Source of the DNA: Streptomyces sp. NBC_00236
GTDB lineage: Bacteria > Actinomycetota > Actinomycetes > Streptomycetales > Streptomycetaceae
NCBI RefSeq assembly: GCF_036195045.1
Contig: NZ_CP108100.1
Location: forward strand, 6,944,001 to 7,008,000
Direction: 5' to 3'
Length of the DNA: 64,000 nucleotides
Every line of letters starts with the position of its first letter. Position 1 is the stretch's first letter. The notes beneath the pieces were generated by a model. That model had not been told where the DNA came from. It worked only from the letters and a program-made list of their open reading frames with translations, and did no database searches. The translations under genes and the position numbers were made by a program. Shown piece after piece: positions 18,392 to 27,724 of this stretch.

Positions 18392-19666
18392 TCAGCTCTT
18401 GCAGACGGCCACGCTGTCGCTGGTGCCGGGCACGGCGGCGGACCGTGCGGCCTGGAAGTTGGCCTCGAACGCGTCGAAGACCGACGGCGTGGTGATGCGC
18501 AGCATGGCCTCGTCGTTGTCGCGCAGGGCCGAGCCGCTCCAGTTGTGGCTGCCGGTGAACATCACCTTCTGGACGGTGCCCGCGTACATGCCGTCGACCA
18601 TCCAGTTCTTCGAGTGCACGATCCGGTTGGGCGTGGTGGAGTCGCCGTCGTCGTCGTGCTGGTAGCAGCGGTTCGTGATGCCGGAGACTCCGTGCAGGGC
18701 GTTCCAGGTGCCGGAGTCGGTCTCGCTGTAGACCAGATCGACCAGGCAGCCCCGGCCCGCCAGCGCGCGCAGCTCGTCCGCGACGGCCTGCCGGGTGATC
18801 TTCAGCATGGCGGCGTGGACGGTGGTGCGGCGCGCGGTGCCCGCGGAGTCGGTCCAGCGGCACGTGATGTTGTCCATGGCGTTCACCACGGTGTCCGTGG
18901 TCGCGTCGCTGCCCGCGCGGGGGAAGAAGTAGTACTTGTAGTCGCCCGCGTTGCCGTACGTGTAGGACCAGGCGGCGCGGTTCTGGGCCGGGAGACGGGT
19001 GAAGTAGTCCACGTAGCCGTCGTACATGGCGGTGTTGCCGGCGACGGTCACCGAACTGTTCCAGTAGCGGCTGTAGTTGGACGGCGTCAGGTTCGAGGTG
19101 AGCTGGACGACGACGTCCTTCCGGGCGCCGTCGCCGACGCTGCTCGCGAGCAGGAACTTGTTGTGGTTGATGCCCGTCGTCGCGGTACCGAGACATGAGC
19201 GGTCCTTGGCGCACAGGACCACCCAGGAGGCGGCGGAGGTGCTGGTGCCGAGGCTGCTCCTGAGGAGGTCGTAGGAGGCCCGGTACTCCAGGGTGCTCTC
19301 GTCGAGGACTACCTTGACGCTGACACCCCGGGCCTTCGCGGCGCCGAGGTCCGTGGCGACCGTCTCGTCCCACAGGTGGTACATCGCGAGCCGCAGGACC
19401 GAGCCGCTGTCCGCGTTCGCGATCACGGAGCGGACCTGGGCGCGGATGGCCTGCTGCTCGGATGCGGTGCCGGTCGGCTTGTTGAAGACCGGGCCGGCGG
19501 GAACAGTCGCCGCGTCGGCGGTCTGCGCGGGCGCGAGCAGCGCGGCCACGCAGGCGGTGACGGCCAGCAGCACGCCGGCCGCGCGCTTGCCCGGCGCGGA
19601 GGAACGCGGGGAGGCGGAGCACCGGGACAGGGACCAGGGGCGGGTTCTGGCGAGCGTCGGTGTCAT
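18392..19666 (-). CDS. Secreted phospholipase D-like domain protein
   Basis: This 424-residue exported protein has a long signal region (basic N-terminus, then AAGVLLAVTACVAALLAPAQTADA). Two HKD-type half-sites follow: INHNKFLLASS and RIVHSKNWMVDG, the second continuing to MFTGSHNWSGSALRDNDEAM, typical of PLD-like nucleases and phospholipases. The first site has H-x-K without a clear x4-D. The ATG at 19666 follows GAGGGAA; a longer frame to 19729 has no site. It sits between gcl and the catalase gene but has no evident pathway link with them. Confidence 0.82.
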   Translation of the reverse strand: MTPTLARTRPWSLSRCSASPRSSAPGKRAAGVLLAVTACVAALLAPAQTADAATVPAGPVFNKPTGTASEQQAIRAQVRSVIANADSGSVLRLAMYHLWDETVATDLGAAKARGVSVKVVLDESTLEYRASYDLLRSSLGTSTSAASWVVLCAKDRSCLGTATTGINHNKFLLASSVGDGARKDVVVQLTSNLTPSNYSRYWNSSVTVAGNTAMYDGYVDYFTRLPAQNRAAWSYTYGNAGDYKYYFFPRAGSDATTDTVVNAMDNITCRWTDSAGTARRTTVHAAMLKITRQAVADELRALAGRGCLVDLVYSETDSGTWNALHGVSGITNRCYQHDDDGDSTTPNRIVHSKNWMVDGMYAGTVQKVMFTGSHNWSGSALRDNDEAMLRITTPSVFDAFEANFQAARSAAVPGTSDSVAVCKS

Positions 19667-19800
19667 CGGCGGCTTCCCTCTTTCCTCGTGCTTCCGCGTG
19701 GTGCGCGATGGTGACTTCCGGTACGTCAAACCGGGTCAGCAAAGCACGAGTTCAGCGTGAAGTCACCAGGCCGGATGCCGGGTCCCGGGTACGGGACAAA

Positions 19801-19838
19801 GGGCGTGGAGCACGGGACCGTATCCGTGCTCCACGCCC
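19801..19838 (-). terminator. Terminator hairpin downstream of the catalase gene
   Basis: A perfect 15-bp stem pairs 19801-19815 with 19824-19838 around an 8-nt loop. It lies in the 391-bp gap between the catalase stop (20058) and the start of the PLD-like gene (19666), both on the minus strand. I see no gene in the rest of that gap. Confidence 0.8.
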
Positions 19839-20057
19839 TGGCGAAGGGGAAGGACAGGGGCCGCGGCGAGGTGCGAGAGGGCGGCAGGGGCCGGTTCCTT
19901 CAGGTCAGGAGGCCGGACCGCCACCCACACCACCGCACTGGCATCGCACCGCCGCCGCGGCCTCGGGGGTATCCGCCGGACGCCCCCGTCCTGCCCGCGC
20001 CCCGCGCAACCCCTCATCCGGGTGGGCGCGACGGAACGGGCAGGGTATGAGGGAGGC

Positions 20058-21515
20058 TCAGTCCTCGCGCAGGGCGCGGACGGCCTCTTCCACGCGCTTG
20101 CCGTACTCGGCGTCCGCGGCGTGGAAGTGGGCGAGGTTCTTCTCGATCACGTCGTCGCGCGTGACCTGCGACAGGCCCCCCGCGATGTTGGCGATCAGCC
20201 GGCCCTTCTCGTCGTCCGACATCAGCCGGTACAGCTCACCCGCCTGGAAGAAGTCGTCGTCCTTGGTGTGGGCGGGCGCCTCGTGCGTGCCGGTCCAGCC
20301 CTGGACGGCGATCGGGGCGGAGAACGCCGCGTCCGTCTGGGCCGGGCCCGCGTACGAGTTGGGCTCGTAGTTCTTGTCGTGCCGGGCCCCGTTGCGCGTC
20401 GCGTGCAGCCCGTCGCGGCCGTAGTTGTCGACGACGGCCGTGCGCGGCGCGTTCACCGGAAGGTGGGTGTGGTTGACGCCCAGCCGGTAGCGGTGCGCGT
20501 CCGCGTAGGCGAACAGCCGGCCCTGGAGCATCTTGTCCGGGGACGGACCGATACCGGGCACGAAGTTGTTCGGGGAGAACGCGGCCTGCTCCACCTCGGC
20601 GAAGACGTTGTCCGGGTTCCGGTCCAGGACCAGCCGGCCCACCCGCTGGAGCGGGTAGTCGCTGTGCGGCCACACCTTGGTGAGGTCGAACGGGTTGAAC
20701 CGGTAGTCCGCGGCCTCGGCGGCCGGCATGACCTGCACGTACAGCGTCCAGGACGGGTTCACCCCGCGCTCGATCGCCTGGAGCAGGTCCGTCTGGTGGG
20801 AGCTGGCGTCCTTGCCGACGAGCTCGGCGGCCTGGTCGGCGGAGAGCGAGCGCACGCCCTGGTTCGTCTTGAAGTGGTACTTGACGAAGAAGGCCTCACC
20901 CGCGGCGTTCGTCCACTGGTAGGTGTGCGAGCCGTAGCCGTTCATGTGGCGGTACGAGGCAGGGATGCCGCGGTCGCCCATGAGCCAGGTGATCTGGTGC
21001 GTGGCCTCGGGGGCGTGTGCCCAGAAGTCCCAGACGTTGTCCGGCTCCTGACGTCCCGTGAACGGGTCGCGCTTCTGCGAGTGGATGAAGTCGGGGAACT
21101 TGATCGGGTCCTTGATGAAGAACACCGGGGTGTTGTTGCCGACGAGGTCGTAATTGCCCTCGTCGGTATAGAACTTGAGGGCGAAGCCGCGCGGGTCGCG
21201 TACCGCGTCCGCGCCGCCGAGCGAGTCGGCGACCGTGGAGAACCGGATGAAGGTCTCGGTACGGCGGCCCACTTCGGAGAGGAAGTCCGCGCGGGTGAAG
21301 CCGGTGACGTCGTCGGTCACCTCGAAGTATCCGTACGCGCCGGAACCCCGGGCGTGCACCACGCGCTCCGGGATGCGCTCCCGGTTGAAGCGGGCGAGCT
21401 TCTCCAGGAGGTGACCGTCCTGGAGGAGGATCGGGCCTCCGGCGCCGGCGGTGGCGGAGTTCTGGTTGTCGGCGACCGGGGCGCCGGACTCGGTCGTAAG
21501 CACGCGCTGCGTCAT
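20058..21515 (-). CDS. katA: Heme catalase
   Basis: This 485-residue small-subunit monofunctional catalase breaks down H2O2. Family marks are [25 protein letters not shown] with the distal His, [23 protein letters not shown] with the distal Asn, and [23 protein letters not shown] with the proximal heme Tyr. The ATG at 21515 has GGAAGG upstream. It lies between glxR and the PLD gene, and its promoter region carries a palindrome nearly identical to the one before the uricase operon. A role in removing H2O2 from urate oxidation is inferred from that. Confidence 0.95.
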   Translation of the reverse strand: MTQRVLTTESGAPVADNQNSATAGAGGPILLQDGHLLEKLARFNRERIPERVVHARGSGAYGYFEVTDDVTGFTRADFLSEVGRRTETFIRFSTVADSLGGADAVRDPRGFALKFYTDEGNYDLVGNNTPVFFIKDPIKFPDFIHSQKRDPFTGRQEPDNVWDFWAHAPEATHQITWLMGDRGIPASYRHMNGYGSHTYQWTNAAGEAFFVKYHFKTNQGVRSLSADQAAELVGKDASSHQTDLLQAIERGVNPSWTLYVQVMPAAEAADYRFNPFDLTKVWPHSDYPLQRVGRLVLDRNPDNVFAEVEQAAFSPNNFVPGIGPSPDKMLQGRLFAYADAHRYRLGVNHTHLPVNAPRTAVVDNYGRDGLHATRNGARHDKNYEPNSYAGPAQTDAAFSAPIAVQGWTGTHEAPAHTKDDDFFQAGELYRLMSDDEKGRLIANIAGGLSQVTRDDVIEKNLAHFHAADAEYGKRVEEAVRALRED

Positions 21516-21573
21516 GGTGTCGGGGCGACCTTCCGTACGGGAGCTGCTGAACTGCGACGGCCTGGGGGCTCCA

Positions 21574-21616
21574 GGAGCGTAAGTACGCTCCGAACCTGAC
21601 GTCAACAGTTTGTTGA
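21574..21616 (-). promoter_or_regulatory. Catalase promoter region: TCAACA-N3-TGTTGA operator and a second palindrome
   Basis: TCAACA-GTT-TGTTGA (21602-21616) is a perfect 6-3-6 inverted repeat. Read on the minus strand it continues into TTGACG (21605-21600), a good -35 element. The extended 19-mer TTTCAACAAACTGTTGACG differs by one base from the copy before uraD. Downstream, GGAGCGTA-AG-TACGCTCC (21574-21591) is an 8-bp perfect palindrome over the expected -10 region. Confidence 0.7.
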
Positions 21617-21754
21617 AATTCTTGATGGGGGAGGGTGTTCCGGACGGCGCCGGCGCCTGGGCGCGACAGGACAGGTGTCAGCGCCGACGCCGCCCGGAAG
21701 TCTGAGGGCCGGGGGATACGCACCCGGCGGGGTGGTGCCGGCCGGCCCCAGGGC

Positions 21755-21800
21755 CTGTCGTCACACTGCCGTCTGCCGTGCGACGGCAGCGTGACGACAG
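21755..21800 (-). terminator. glxR terminator hairpin
   Basis: Nineteen bases at 21755-21773 pair with 21782-21800, with one position that is a G-U pair in the minus-strand transcript, around an 8-nt loop. It lies 27 bp beyond the glxR stop and separates the hyi-glxR operon from the catalase promoter. Confidence 0.82.
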
Positions 21801-21826
21801 ACCCCGGCGGGGCCCGGCCGCGTCGG

Positions 21827-22726
21827 TCAGTCCTGGACGGACTGGCCGGAGAGGCGCTCCACCGAGCGCAGCAGCGCCGAGTGGTCCAGGCCGCCGTCGC
21901 CCTGCGCGCGCAGCGAGGCGACGAGCTGGGCGACCACGCCGCCGACCGGCAGCGCGGCACCGACGTTGCGGGCGGCGTCCGTGACGATGCCCATGTCCTT
22001 GTGGTGCAGGTCGATCCGGAAGCCGGGAGCGAAGTTCCGGTTCAGGAAGTTGTCCTTCTTGCGGGTCAGCACGGTCGAGCCGGCGAGTCCGCCGTTCAGG
22101 ACGTCCAGCGCGGCGGCGAGATCGACGCCCGACTTCTCCAGGAAGACCACGGCCTCGGCGCAGGCCTGGATGTTGACCGCGACGATCAGCTGGTTGGCCG
22201 CCTTCACCGTCTGGCCCGATCCGTGCGGACCGCAGAGCACGATGGTCTTGCCCAGCGCGTCGAGCACCGGCTTCGCGGCGTCGAAGTCGGCCTGCTCGCC
22301 GCCCACCATGATGGACAGCACGGCCTCGATGGCTCCGGCCTCGCCGCCCGAGACGGGGGCGTCCAGCACCCGGATGCCCTTCTCGGCGGCGTTCTTCGCC
22401 AGGTCCACCGAGGTCTGCGGGGTGATCGAGGACATGTCGACCAGCAGTGCGCCGCGCTTCGCGTTCTCCAGGATGCCCTCGGGGCCGTACGCGATCGCCT
22501 CGACCTGCGGGGAGGCGGGCACCATCGTGATGACCACGTCCGCGTCCTTGACCGCCTCGGCGATCGAGGAGGCGCCGGTGCCGCCGGCCGCGGCCAGCCG
22601 GTCGACCTTGTCCTGCTCCAGGGTGTAACCGGTGACGTCGTAACCGGCCTTGATCAGGTTCTCGGACATGGGCGAGCCCATGATGCCGAGCCCGATCCAC
22701 GCAACCTTGGGGAGGTTGTTGCTCAT
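21827..22726 (-). CDS. glxR: Tartronate-semialdehyde reductase (2-hydroxy-3-oxopropionate reductase)
   Basis: This 299-residue 3-hydroxyisobutyrate-dehydrogenase-type enzyme reduces tartronate semialdehyde to D-glycerate with NAD(P)H. The Rossmann signature is WIGLGIMGSPM, the substrate loop DAPVSGGEAGAIEA, and the catalytic lysine lies in GQTVKAANQLIVAVN. It follows hyi by 48 bp on the same strand and completes the branch started by gcl. The strong hairpin after it ends the operon. Confidence 0.93.
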   Translation of the reverse strand: MSNNLPKVAWIGLGIMGSPMSENLIKAGYDVTGYTLEQDKVDRLAAAGGTGASSIAEAVKDADVVITMVPASPQVEAIAYGPEGILENAKRGALLVDMSSITPQTSVDLAKNAAEKGIRVLDAPVSGGEAGAIEAVLSIMVGGEQADFDAAKPVLDALGKTIVLCGPHGSGQTVKAANQLIVAVNIQACAEAVVFLEKSGVDLAAALDVLNGGLAGSTVLTRKKDNFLNRNFAPGFRIDLHHKDMGIVTDAARNVGAALPVGGVVAQLVASLRAQGDGGLDHSALLRSVERLSGQSVQD

Positions 22727-22774
22727 GAGGGTGCCTTCCGATTCAGCGTGTGTACGAGGGGGAGTCCGCTGCCC

Positions 22775-23614
22775 TCAGCGGGCGGCCCGCGCGGTGGCCG
22801 GGAGCCACGCGAAGGACTCGGCGCTCGGCCGGTCGCCCGGCTTGTACTCCAGGCCGACCCAGCCGTCGTAACCGGCCTTCGTCAGCTCGTCGAGCAGCTG
22901 TTCCAGCGGGAGCGAGCCGGTGCCGGGCGCGCCGCGGCCCGGGTTGTCCGCGATCTGGACGTGACCGGTCCGGTCGGCGTAGGCGGAGATGACCTGGCTG
23001 AGGTCCTCGCCGTTCATCGACAGGTGGTACAGGTCCAGCAGGAACTTCGCGTTGCCGAGGCCCGTCGCCGCGTTGACGCGGTCCACGACCTCGATCCCGG
23101 CCGGCGCGCTCACCAGCGGGTAGCGCGGTGACTCCGGCTTGTTCAGGGTCTCGATCAGCAGGACCGCCCCGATCCGGTCGGCCGCGCGGGCGGCGGTGAC
23201 CAGGTTCTCCAGAGCGAGTTCGTCCTGCGCGGCCGGGTCGACACCGTCGACCCGGTTGCCGTAGAGCGCGTTGAGCGCCCTGCAGCCGACCGAGGCGGCG
23301 AAGTCTGCCGCCACCTCGATGTTGGCCCGGAAGCGGTCCGACTCCGTGCCGGGCACGGAGAGAGCGCCGCGGTCGGGGCCGGGCAGCTGTCCGGCGTAGA
23401 AGTTCAGCCCCACCAACTGGGTGCCCGCCTCGTCGAGCGCCTTCTTCAGCGCGTCGAGCTCGGCCTGCGGAGGGGTGGGGGTCTCGATCCACGGCCACCA
23501 CAGCTCGACCGCGGTGAAGCCCGCCGCGGCGGCTGCCGCGGGTCGCTCCAGGAGCGGGAGTTCCGTGAAGAGGATCGAAAGGTTCACATCGAAGCGCTGG
23601 TCCGGGTAGCCCAT
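22775..23614 (-). CDS. hyi: Hydroxypyruvate isomerase
   Basis: This 279-residue TIM-barrel isomerase interconverts hydroxypyruvate and tartronate semialdehyde. The N-terminus FDVNLSILFTELPLLERPAAAAAAGFTAVELWWPW and the later LNFYAGQLPGPDRGALS and QIADNPGRGAPGTGSL are typical of Hyi. The ATG at 23614 has GGAG about 13 nt upstream. It is the first gene of the hyi-glxR operon and is preceded by the same tandem 15-bp operators as gcl. Confidence 0.92.
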   Translation of the reverse strand: MGYPDQRFDVNLSILFTELPLLERPAAAAAAGFTAVELWWPWIETPTPPQAELDALKKALDEAGTQLVGLNFYAGQLPGPDRGALSVPGTESDRFRANIEVAADFAASVGCRALNALYGNRVDGVDPAAQDELALENLVTAARAADRIGAVLLIETLNKPESPRYPLVSAPAGIEVVDRVNAATGLGNAKFLLDLYHLSMNGEDLSQVISAYADRTGHVQIADNPGRGAPGTGSLPLEQLLDELTKAGYDGWVGLEYKPGDRPSAESFAWLPATARAAR

Positions 23615-23631
23615 GAGGGTTTCGGCGCTCC

Positions 23632-23667
23632 TTCCGTATTGCGGAAGTTAGTTTCTGCTTAACGGAA
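23632..23667. promoter_or_regulatory. Tandem 15-bp operator pair upstream of hyi (candidate AllR site)
   Basis: TTCCGTATTGCGGAA (23632-23646) and TTCTGCTTAACGGAA (23653-23667) are again 21 bp apart. On the minus strand this block aligns with the gcl operator over more than 30 bp, including a shared AGCAGAA. The proximal copy ends 18 bp before the hyi start codon, so bound regulator would block transcription or early elongation. Confidence 0.75.
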
Positions 23668-23787
23668 GATTGCCCGGAGGGTGGGGGGGATGTCAAGGGG
23701 GTGCCCGGAAAACGGGCCCCGGACGGACCGAAGGCGGGGCGGAAGCCGCCCCGGCCCTCCGCCCCGCCCTCCGCGTCCGCTACCGGC

Positions 23788-25221
23788 TCACCCGGCCGGC
23801 ACCGTGTCCTGGAACGTCGTCCCCGCCGTGCGGAACGCCGCCACCTTGGCGCCCACCTGCGCCGGGGTGAGGACCTGGTCCTTCACGTGCAGGACGTAGT
23901 CCACCTGCTGGTCGTACGAGCGCGGCGTCGTGCTCGTCTGCCCGGCCAGGTCGATCAGCCACTGGTTGAAGTTGATCGACATGCCCCGCTCCGGCAGATA
24001 CGCCGCACCGTGGGTCCCGAACAGCTGGCCGTCGACGTAGTACGTGATCGCGCTGTCGTTGATCGTCACGACCAGGTCGTGCCAGCCCGCGAAGCTCTGC
24101 CGGGCCTCGCTGTGCGCGTTGACCGCCTCCCACGGGTCCGGGCGGTAGGTCTCCCACGACGTCGTGTAGAGGATGTTGCCGCTCTCGCCCCAGCCGCCGT
24201 TCGGCAGGTACTCGAAGTCGTACTCCGCGTAGTCGTCCGCCATCGGCGCCTTGAGGTCGTTGATGGTGAAGAACGTCTGGACGAGATGGTCGCCGTCGGG
24301 GCCGGAGACCGGCGCGTCGTTGAACTTCACCCGGGCCGCATACGTGCCGTTGCGGAACTTCATCGACTGGGTCAGGATCTCGGTCTGCTTCGTCGACCCG
24401 CCGCTGCCCGCGGTCGACGTCTCCAGGTTCATCACCGAGTTTCCGCTCTGGGCGGCGAACGTGACGTTCTCCGGCGCCCAGGTGGCGCCGGGCACCCCCG
24501 GTCCACCGGAGTTGGAGCGGACGCTCCAGCCGTGCGCGGCGATCTGCGGGTCCGTGTGCCCGCTGTAGTTGAAGTCGTCGAACAGGGTCGGCGCGCCCTC
24601 CGGCGGATCGGTCGGGTCCGTCGGGTCGGTCGGATCCGTCGGATCGTTGCCCTCCGGGGCCTGGCCCCAGACCGTGGCGCCACCGAGCTGCGCGGTCACC
24701 TTCGACCAGTCGCCGTACGCCGTCCGGCCCGCGTCGAAGGAGTAGTCGTCGCTCTGCACCAGGGTCTGCCAGCTCGACCGGTAGAAGCGCAGCTGCATGT
24801 CTCCGGTGTCGGCGCCCGGCGCGAGCGATCCCGCACCGGCGGTGAAGCCGATCTCCAGGTAGCGGTCGGCGGTGGCGGTCGGGGAGGCGAGCGTGCCGAA
24901 CGTACCGGTGATGTTCGCGCAGCCCTTCACCGCCCAGGAGCAGGCGAACCGGTAGGCGTCGCCCGCCGCCTCGCCCTTGAAGTAGTAGCGGACCTTGACG
25001 GAGCTGAGCTGTACGGCCGCGCTGCCGGTGTTGCGCACCTTCAGCCAGGGTTCGCTCTGGTCGGCGGTGGCTCCCGACGCACTGGTGCGGTACTGCACGC
25101 TGAGCGATCCGTCGGCGGCGCTCGCCGACGACGGGACGGCGGCCAGGGCCGTACAGCCCAGGGCCACGGTGGCGGCGGCTGCCGCCGCCGCGCGGATCCG
25201 GCTCTTCGCGAGTGACTTCAT
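23788..25221 (-). CDS. Secreted CBM3 - GH16 glycoside hydrolase
   Basis: The 477-residue exported enzyme has a signal peptide (to about residue 35), a family 3 carbohydrate-binding module (residues about 38-165, VRYYFKG...DRYLEIGFTAGAGSLAPGADTGDMQLRFYRS), a PTDPTD-type linker, and a GH16 jellyroll domain. The catalytic E-x-D-x-E appears as EYDFE near residue 335, the non-bulged form, followed by WHDLVVTINDSAITYYVDGQLFG. GH16 members cut beta-1,3/1,4 glucans, galactans or remodel chitin-glucan; CBM3 binds cellulose or chitin. It is the last gene of a sugar-uptake operon. Confidence 0.85.
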   Translation of the reverse strand: MKSLAKSRIRAAAAAAATVALGCTALAAVPSSASAADGSLSVQYRTSASGATADQSEPWLKVRNTGSAAVQLSSVKVRYYFKGEAAGDAYRFACSWAVKGCANITGTFGTLASPTATADRYLEIGFTAGAGSLAPGADTGDMQLRFYRSSWQTLVQSDDYSFDAGRTAYGDWSKVTAQLGGATVWGQAPEGNDPTDPTDPTDPTDPPEGAPTLFDDFNYSGHTDPQIAAHGWSVRSNSGGPGVPGATWAPENVTFAAQSGNSVMNLETSTAGSGGSTKQTEILTQSMKFRNGTYAARVKFNDAPVSGPDGDHLVQTFFTINDLKAPMADDYAEYDFEYLPNGGWGESGNILYTTSWETYRPDPWEAVNAHSEARQSFAGWHDLVVTINDSAITYYVDGQLFGTHGAAYLPERGMSINFNQWLIDLAGQTSTTPRSYDQQVDYVLHVKDQVLTPAQVGAKVAAFRTAGTTFQDTVPAG

Positions 25222-25261
25222 GGACGTGTTCCTTTCCGGAACGGTCGTGGGGGAGTGGTTC

Positions 25262-26854
25262 CTACCGGGGTGGCGCTGCTCCTGGGGAAGTGGTCTGGAG
25301 CGACCGGGGGTTGAGGGGGCGGTAGCCGACGCCGAGTGCGTCGAGCCGCGCCGTGTGCCGGCCGAGGCGGGACAGGAAGCCGGGCCAGTCGCTGCGCCCG
25401 CCCGACCAGGCGCGGTCCGCGAGGGCGCACAGCCGTGGGTAGGTCAGGTACTCGATCTGCTCCGGCGTGCGCGCGTACTCGGTCCACAGCTGGGCCTGGG
25501 TGCCCAGCACGCGGGCCGCGTCCGCCGCGTCCCAGCCGTCCGGCACGGGCCGGTTGCCGTGGACGGCCCGCAGACCGACGGGCGGGCCCGGCTGCGCGGC
25601 CGGTTCGCGGGGGTCGTCGGACTGGGCGTAGTCGAGGTAGGTGGCCCGGTGGTGCGCGGCGACCACCTGATGGCCGCGGCGGGCGGCCGCCAGCGCGTGG
25701 GCCGGGTCGCGCCACGTCATCACCGTGAATTCGAGGGGCAGTTCGGTGCCCGTCTCGGCCCAGCCGACCGGGCGCCTGCCCTGCTCGACCAGGAACGAAC
25801 CGATCCGGCCCATGAACCAGCCGTGCAGCGCCCGGGCGTCGGGCAGCCCCTCGGCGGCGGCCCGCGCCCGCGCCGCCGGACTCGCCTCCCACTCGGTGGT
25901 CGGGCACTCCTCGCCGCCGATGTGGATGTACGGGGACGGGAAGACGTCCATGACCTCCTCCAGCACCGTCCGGCAGAAGTCGAAGACCTCCTCGTGGACG
26001 CCGAACACGGTGTCGCAGACGCCCCAGCGGGTCCACACGTCCAGCCGCCGCCCAGGGTCGTTGCCCAGCTCGGGATGGGCGGCCAGCGCCGCGCGCACAT
26101 GGCCCGGCATCTCGATCTCCGGCACCACCCGCACCCCGCGCGCCGCCGCGTAGCGGACCAGGTCCCGCAGTTCCTGCCGGGTGTACGCCCCCGAGTGCGG
26201 AATCCCGTCGAAGGACTCGTCGCCGCGCCCCGGCGGCCCGGACATCGACTGCCTGCGGTGACCGCCGATCCCGGTCAGCCGGGGGTAGGCGGGGACGGGC
26301 ATCCGCCAGCCCTGGTCGTCGGTGAGGTGGAGATGGAGCGTGTTGAGCTTGTGCAGCGCCATCAGGTCCACGTACCGGCGCAGATACGAGACCGGCTGGA
26401 AGTGCCGGGCCACGTCGAGCATCGACCCCCGCCACGGATGCGCGGGCACGTCGCTGATCTCGACACAGGGCAGCATCCACGGCGCGTCCCGCGGCGCCGT
26501 GCCCGACAGGGCCTCGGCGGGCAGCAGCTGACGGATCGTCTGGACACCGCAGAGCAGGCCCGGGAGCCGCGCGGCGCGCAGCAGCAGGGAGTCGGGGCCG
26601 ATGGTGAGCCCGTACCCCTCCTCGCCGAGGCCGCCCAGCTGGGGATCGAGCGCCAGCACGATGCGGCCGGTGGCGGAGGGCGGCAGGGGCAGGCCGGTGG
26701 CCGGGGCGAGCAGGGTGCGCAGCAGGTCCGCGGCGCCCTCCGCGCCGGGATAGGCCCGTACCGAGGTGTCCTGGTCGAGGGTGAACCGGCCGGGGCGGGC
26801 CGAGACCTTGCGGGGGCGGGGCACGAGGGACTGTTCCGGGCGTGATGCGGGCAC
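25262..26854 (-). CDS. Cytoplasmic beta-N-acetylhexosaminidase, GH20
   Basis: This 530-residue GH20 enzyme removes terminal N-acetylhexosamine. Family regions are HPWRGSMLDVARHF, LHLHLTDDQGWRMPVPAYP and VRVVPEIEMPGHVRAAL. The catalytic pair, usually Asp-Glu in GGDE, reads Glu-Glu in YIHIGGEECPTTEW (about residues 311-313). No signal peptide is present, so it should act on imported oligosaccharides delivered by the ABC system encoded upstream. The GTG start follows GGAGG. GH20 enzymes use the substrate acetamido group with help from that Asp, so the replacement is notable. Confidence 0.88.
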   Translation of the reverse strand: MPASRPEQSLVPRPRKVSARPGRFTLDQDTSVRAYPGAEGAADLLRTLLAPATGLPLPPSATGRIVLALDPQLGGLGEEGYGLTIGPDSLLLRAARLPGLLCGVQTIRQLLPAEALSGTAPRDAPWMLPCVEISDVPAHPWRGSMLDVARHFQPVSYLRRYVDLMALHKLNTLHLHLTDDQGWRMPVPAYPRLTGIGGHRRQSMSGPPGRGDESFDGIPHSGAYTRQELRDLVRYAAARGVRVVPEIEMPGHVRAALAAHPELGNDPGRRLDVWTRWGVCDTVFGVHEEVFDFCRTVLEEVMDVFPSPYIHIGGEECPTTEWEASPAARARAAAEGLPDARALHGWFMGRIGSFLVEQGRRPVGWAETGTELPLEFTVMTWRDPAHALAAARRGHQVVAAHHRATYLDYAQSDDPREPAAQPGPPVGLRAVHGNRPVPDGWDAADAARVLGTQAQLWTEYARTPEQIEYLTYPRLCALADRAWSGGRSDWPGFLSRLGRHTARLDALGVGYRPLNPRSLQTTSPGAAPPR

Positions 26855-26884
26855 GGGGGGCCTCCGGGGTTCGGTTCTCGGGCT

Positions 26885-27724
26885 TCAGCCCTTGACGGCG
26901 CCGGCTGCGAAGCCGGAGGTGACATGGCGCTGGAGGAGCAGGAAGACGACCAGCGCGGGCAGGGCGAAGAGGGTCGAGGCGGCCATGGTGGCGCCCCAGT
27001 CGGTGCCGAAGGTGTTCTGGAACGACGACAGCCAGACCGGCAGGGTGCGGCTGTCCTGGTGCTTGATGATCAGGAAGTTGGCGTACGCGAACTCGTTCCA
27101 CGCGGTGATGAAGCCGAACAGCGAGGTCGCCATCAGCCCCGGTGCGAGCAGGGGCAGCGCCACCCGCCGGAACGCGCCGGTCCGGGTGCAGCCGTCGACC
27201 TGCGCGGCCTCCTCCAGTTCCGGCGGAATGGTGGCGATGAAGCCGCGCAGCACCACGATCGAGAACGGCAGCGTGACCATGAAGTAGACGAGCGTGAGGG
27301 TCGGCAGCCGGTCGAGCATGTCCGTGTCGCGGGAGATGATGTAGATCGGGATGATCAGCGACTCCCAGGGCGCCATCTGGGCGATGAAGACCATGAGCAT
27401 GAACTGCCGGCGCCCCTTCCAGCGCATCCGTGCCACGGCGTACGCCGAGCCGATGGCGACGAGCAGGGCCAGCAGGATCGCGCTGAGTGTCACCAGGATG
27501 CTGTTGCGCCAGAACAGCTCGAACCCGTCGGCCCGCACGGCCGTGCGGAAGTGGTCGAGCGTCCAGGTGTGCGGGAAGAGCTTCGGGTCGGCGGACTGGA
27601 TGTCCCGCGACGGTTTGAACGCGGTCGAGATCATCCAGTAGACGGGGAACAGACAGACCAGGACGGTCAGTACGGCGGCGGCGTTCAGCGGGATCCGCCG
27701 GATCCTCGGGCGCAGCAGGGTCAT
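26885..27724 (-). CDS. Carbohydrate ABC transporter permease, MalG type
   Basis: This 279-residue permease has about six membrane segments and the coupling loop EEAAQVDGCTRTGAFRRVALPLLAPGLMAT, typical of MalG/DasC-like inner-membrane subunits. Its ATG overlaps the stop of the other permease by 4 bp, so the pair is coupled. The longer upstream frame is a shadow of the first permease. No ATPase gene is present, as is usual in Streptomyces, where MsiK serves many sugar importers. Confidence 0.9.
   Translation of the reverse strand: MTLLRPRIRRIPLNAAAVLTVLVCLFPVYWMISTAFKPSRDIQSADPKLFPHTWTLDHFRTAVRADGFELFWRNSILVTLSAILLALLVAIGSAYAVARMRWKGRRQFMLMVFIAQMAPWESLIIPIYIISRDTDMLDRLPTLTLVYFMVTLPFSIVVLRGFIATIPPELEEAAQVDGCTRTGAFRRVALPLLAPGLMATSLFGFITAWNEFAYANFLIIKHQDSRTLPVWLSSFQNTFGTDWGATMAASTLFALPALVVFLLLQRHVTSGFAAGAVKG

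Noticed and set aside
19757..20050. Short frames in the gap between the catalase and PLD-like genes
   Set aside because: They are Pro/Arg/Gly-rich and cross the catalase terminator hairpin. Nothing supports translation.
24598..24650. Short tandem DNA repeat of the GGTCGGATCC(G)TC type
   Set aside because: It encodes the PTDPTD linker between CBM3 and GH16, so it is a normal linker repeat and not a separate element.
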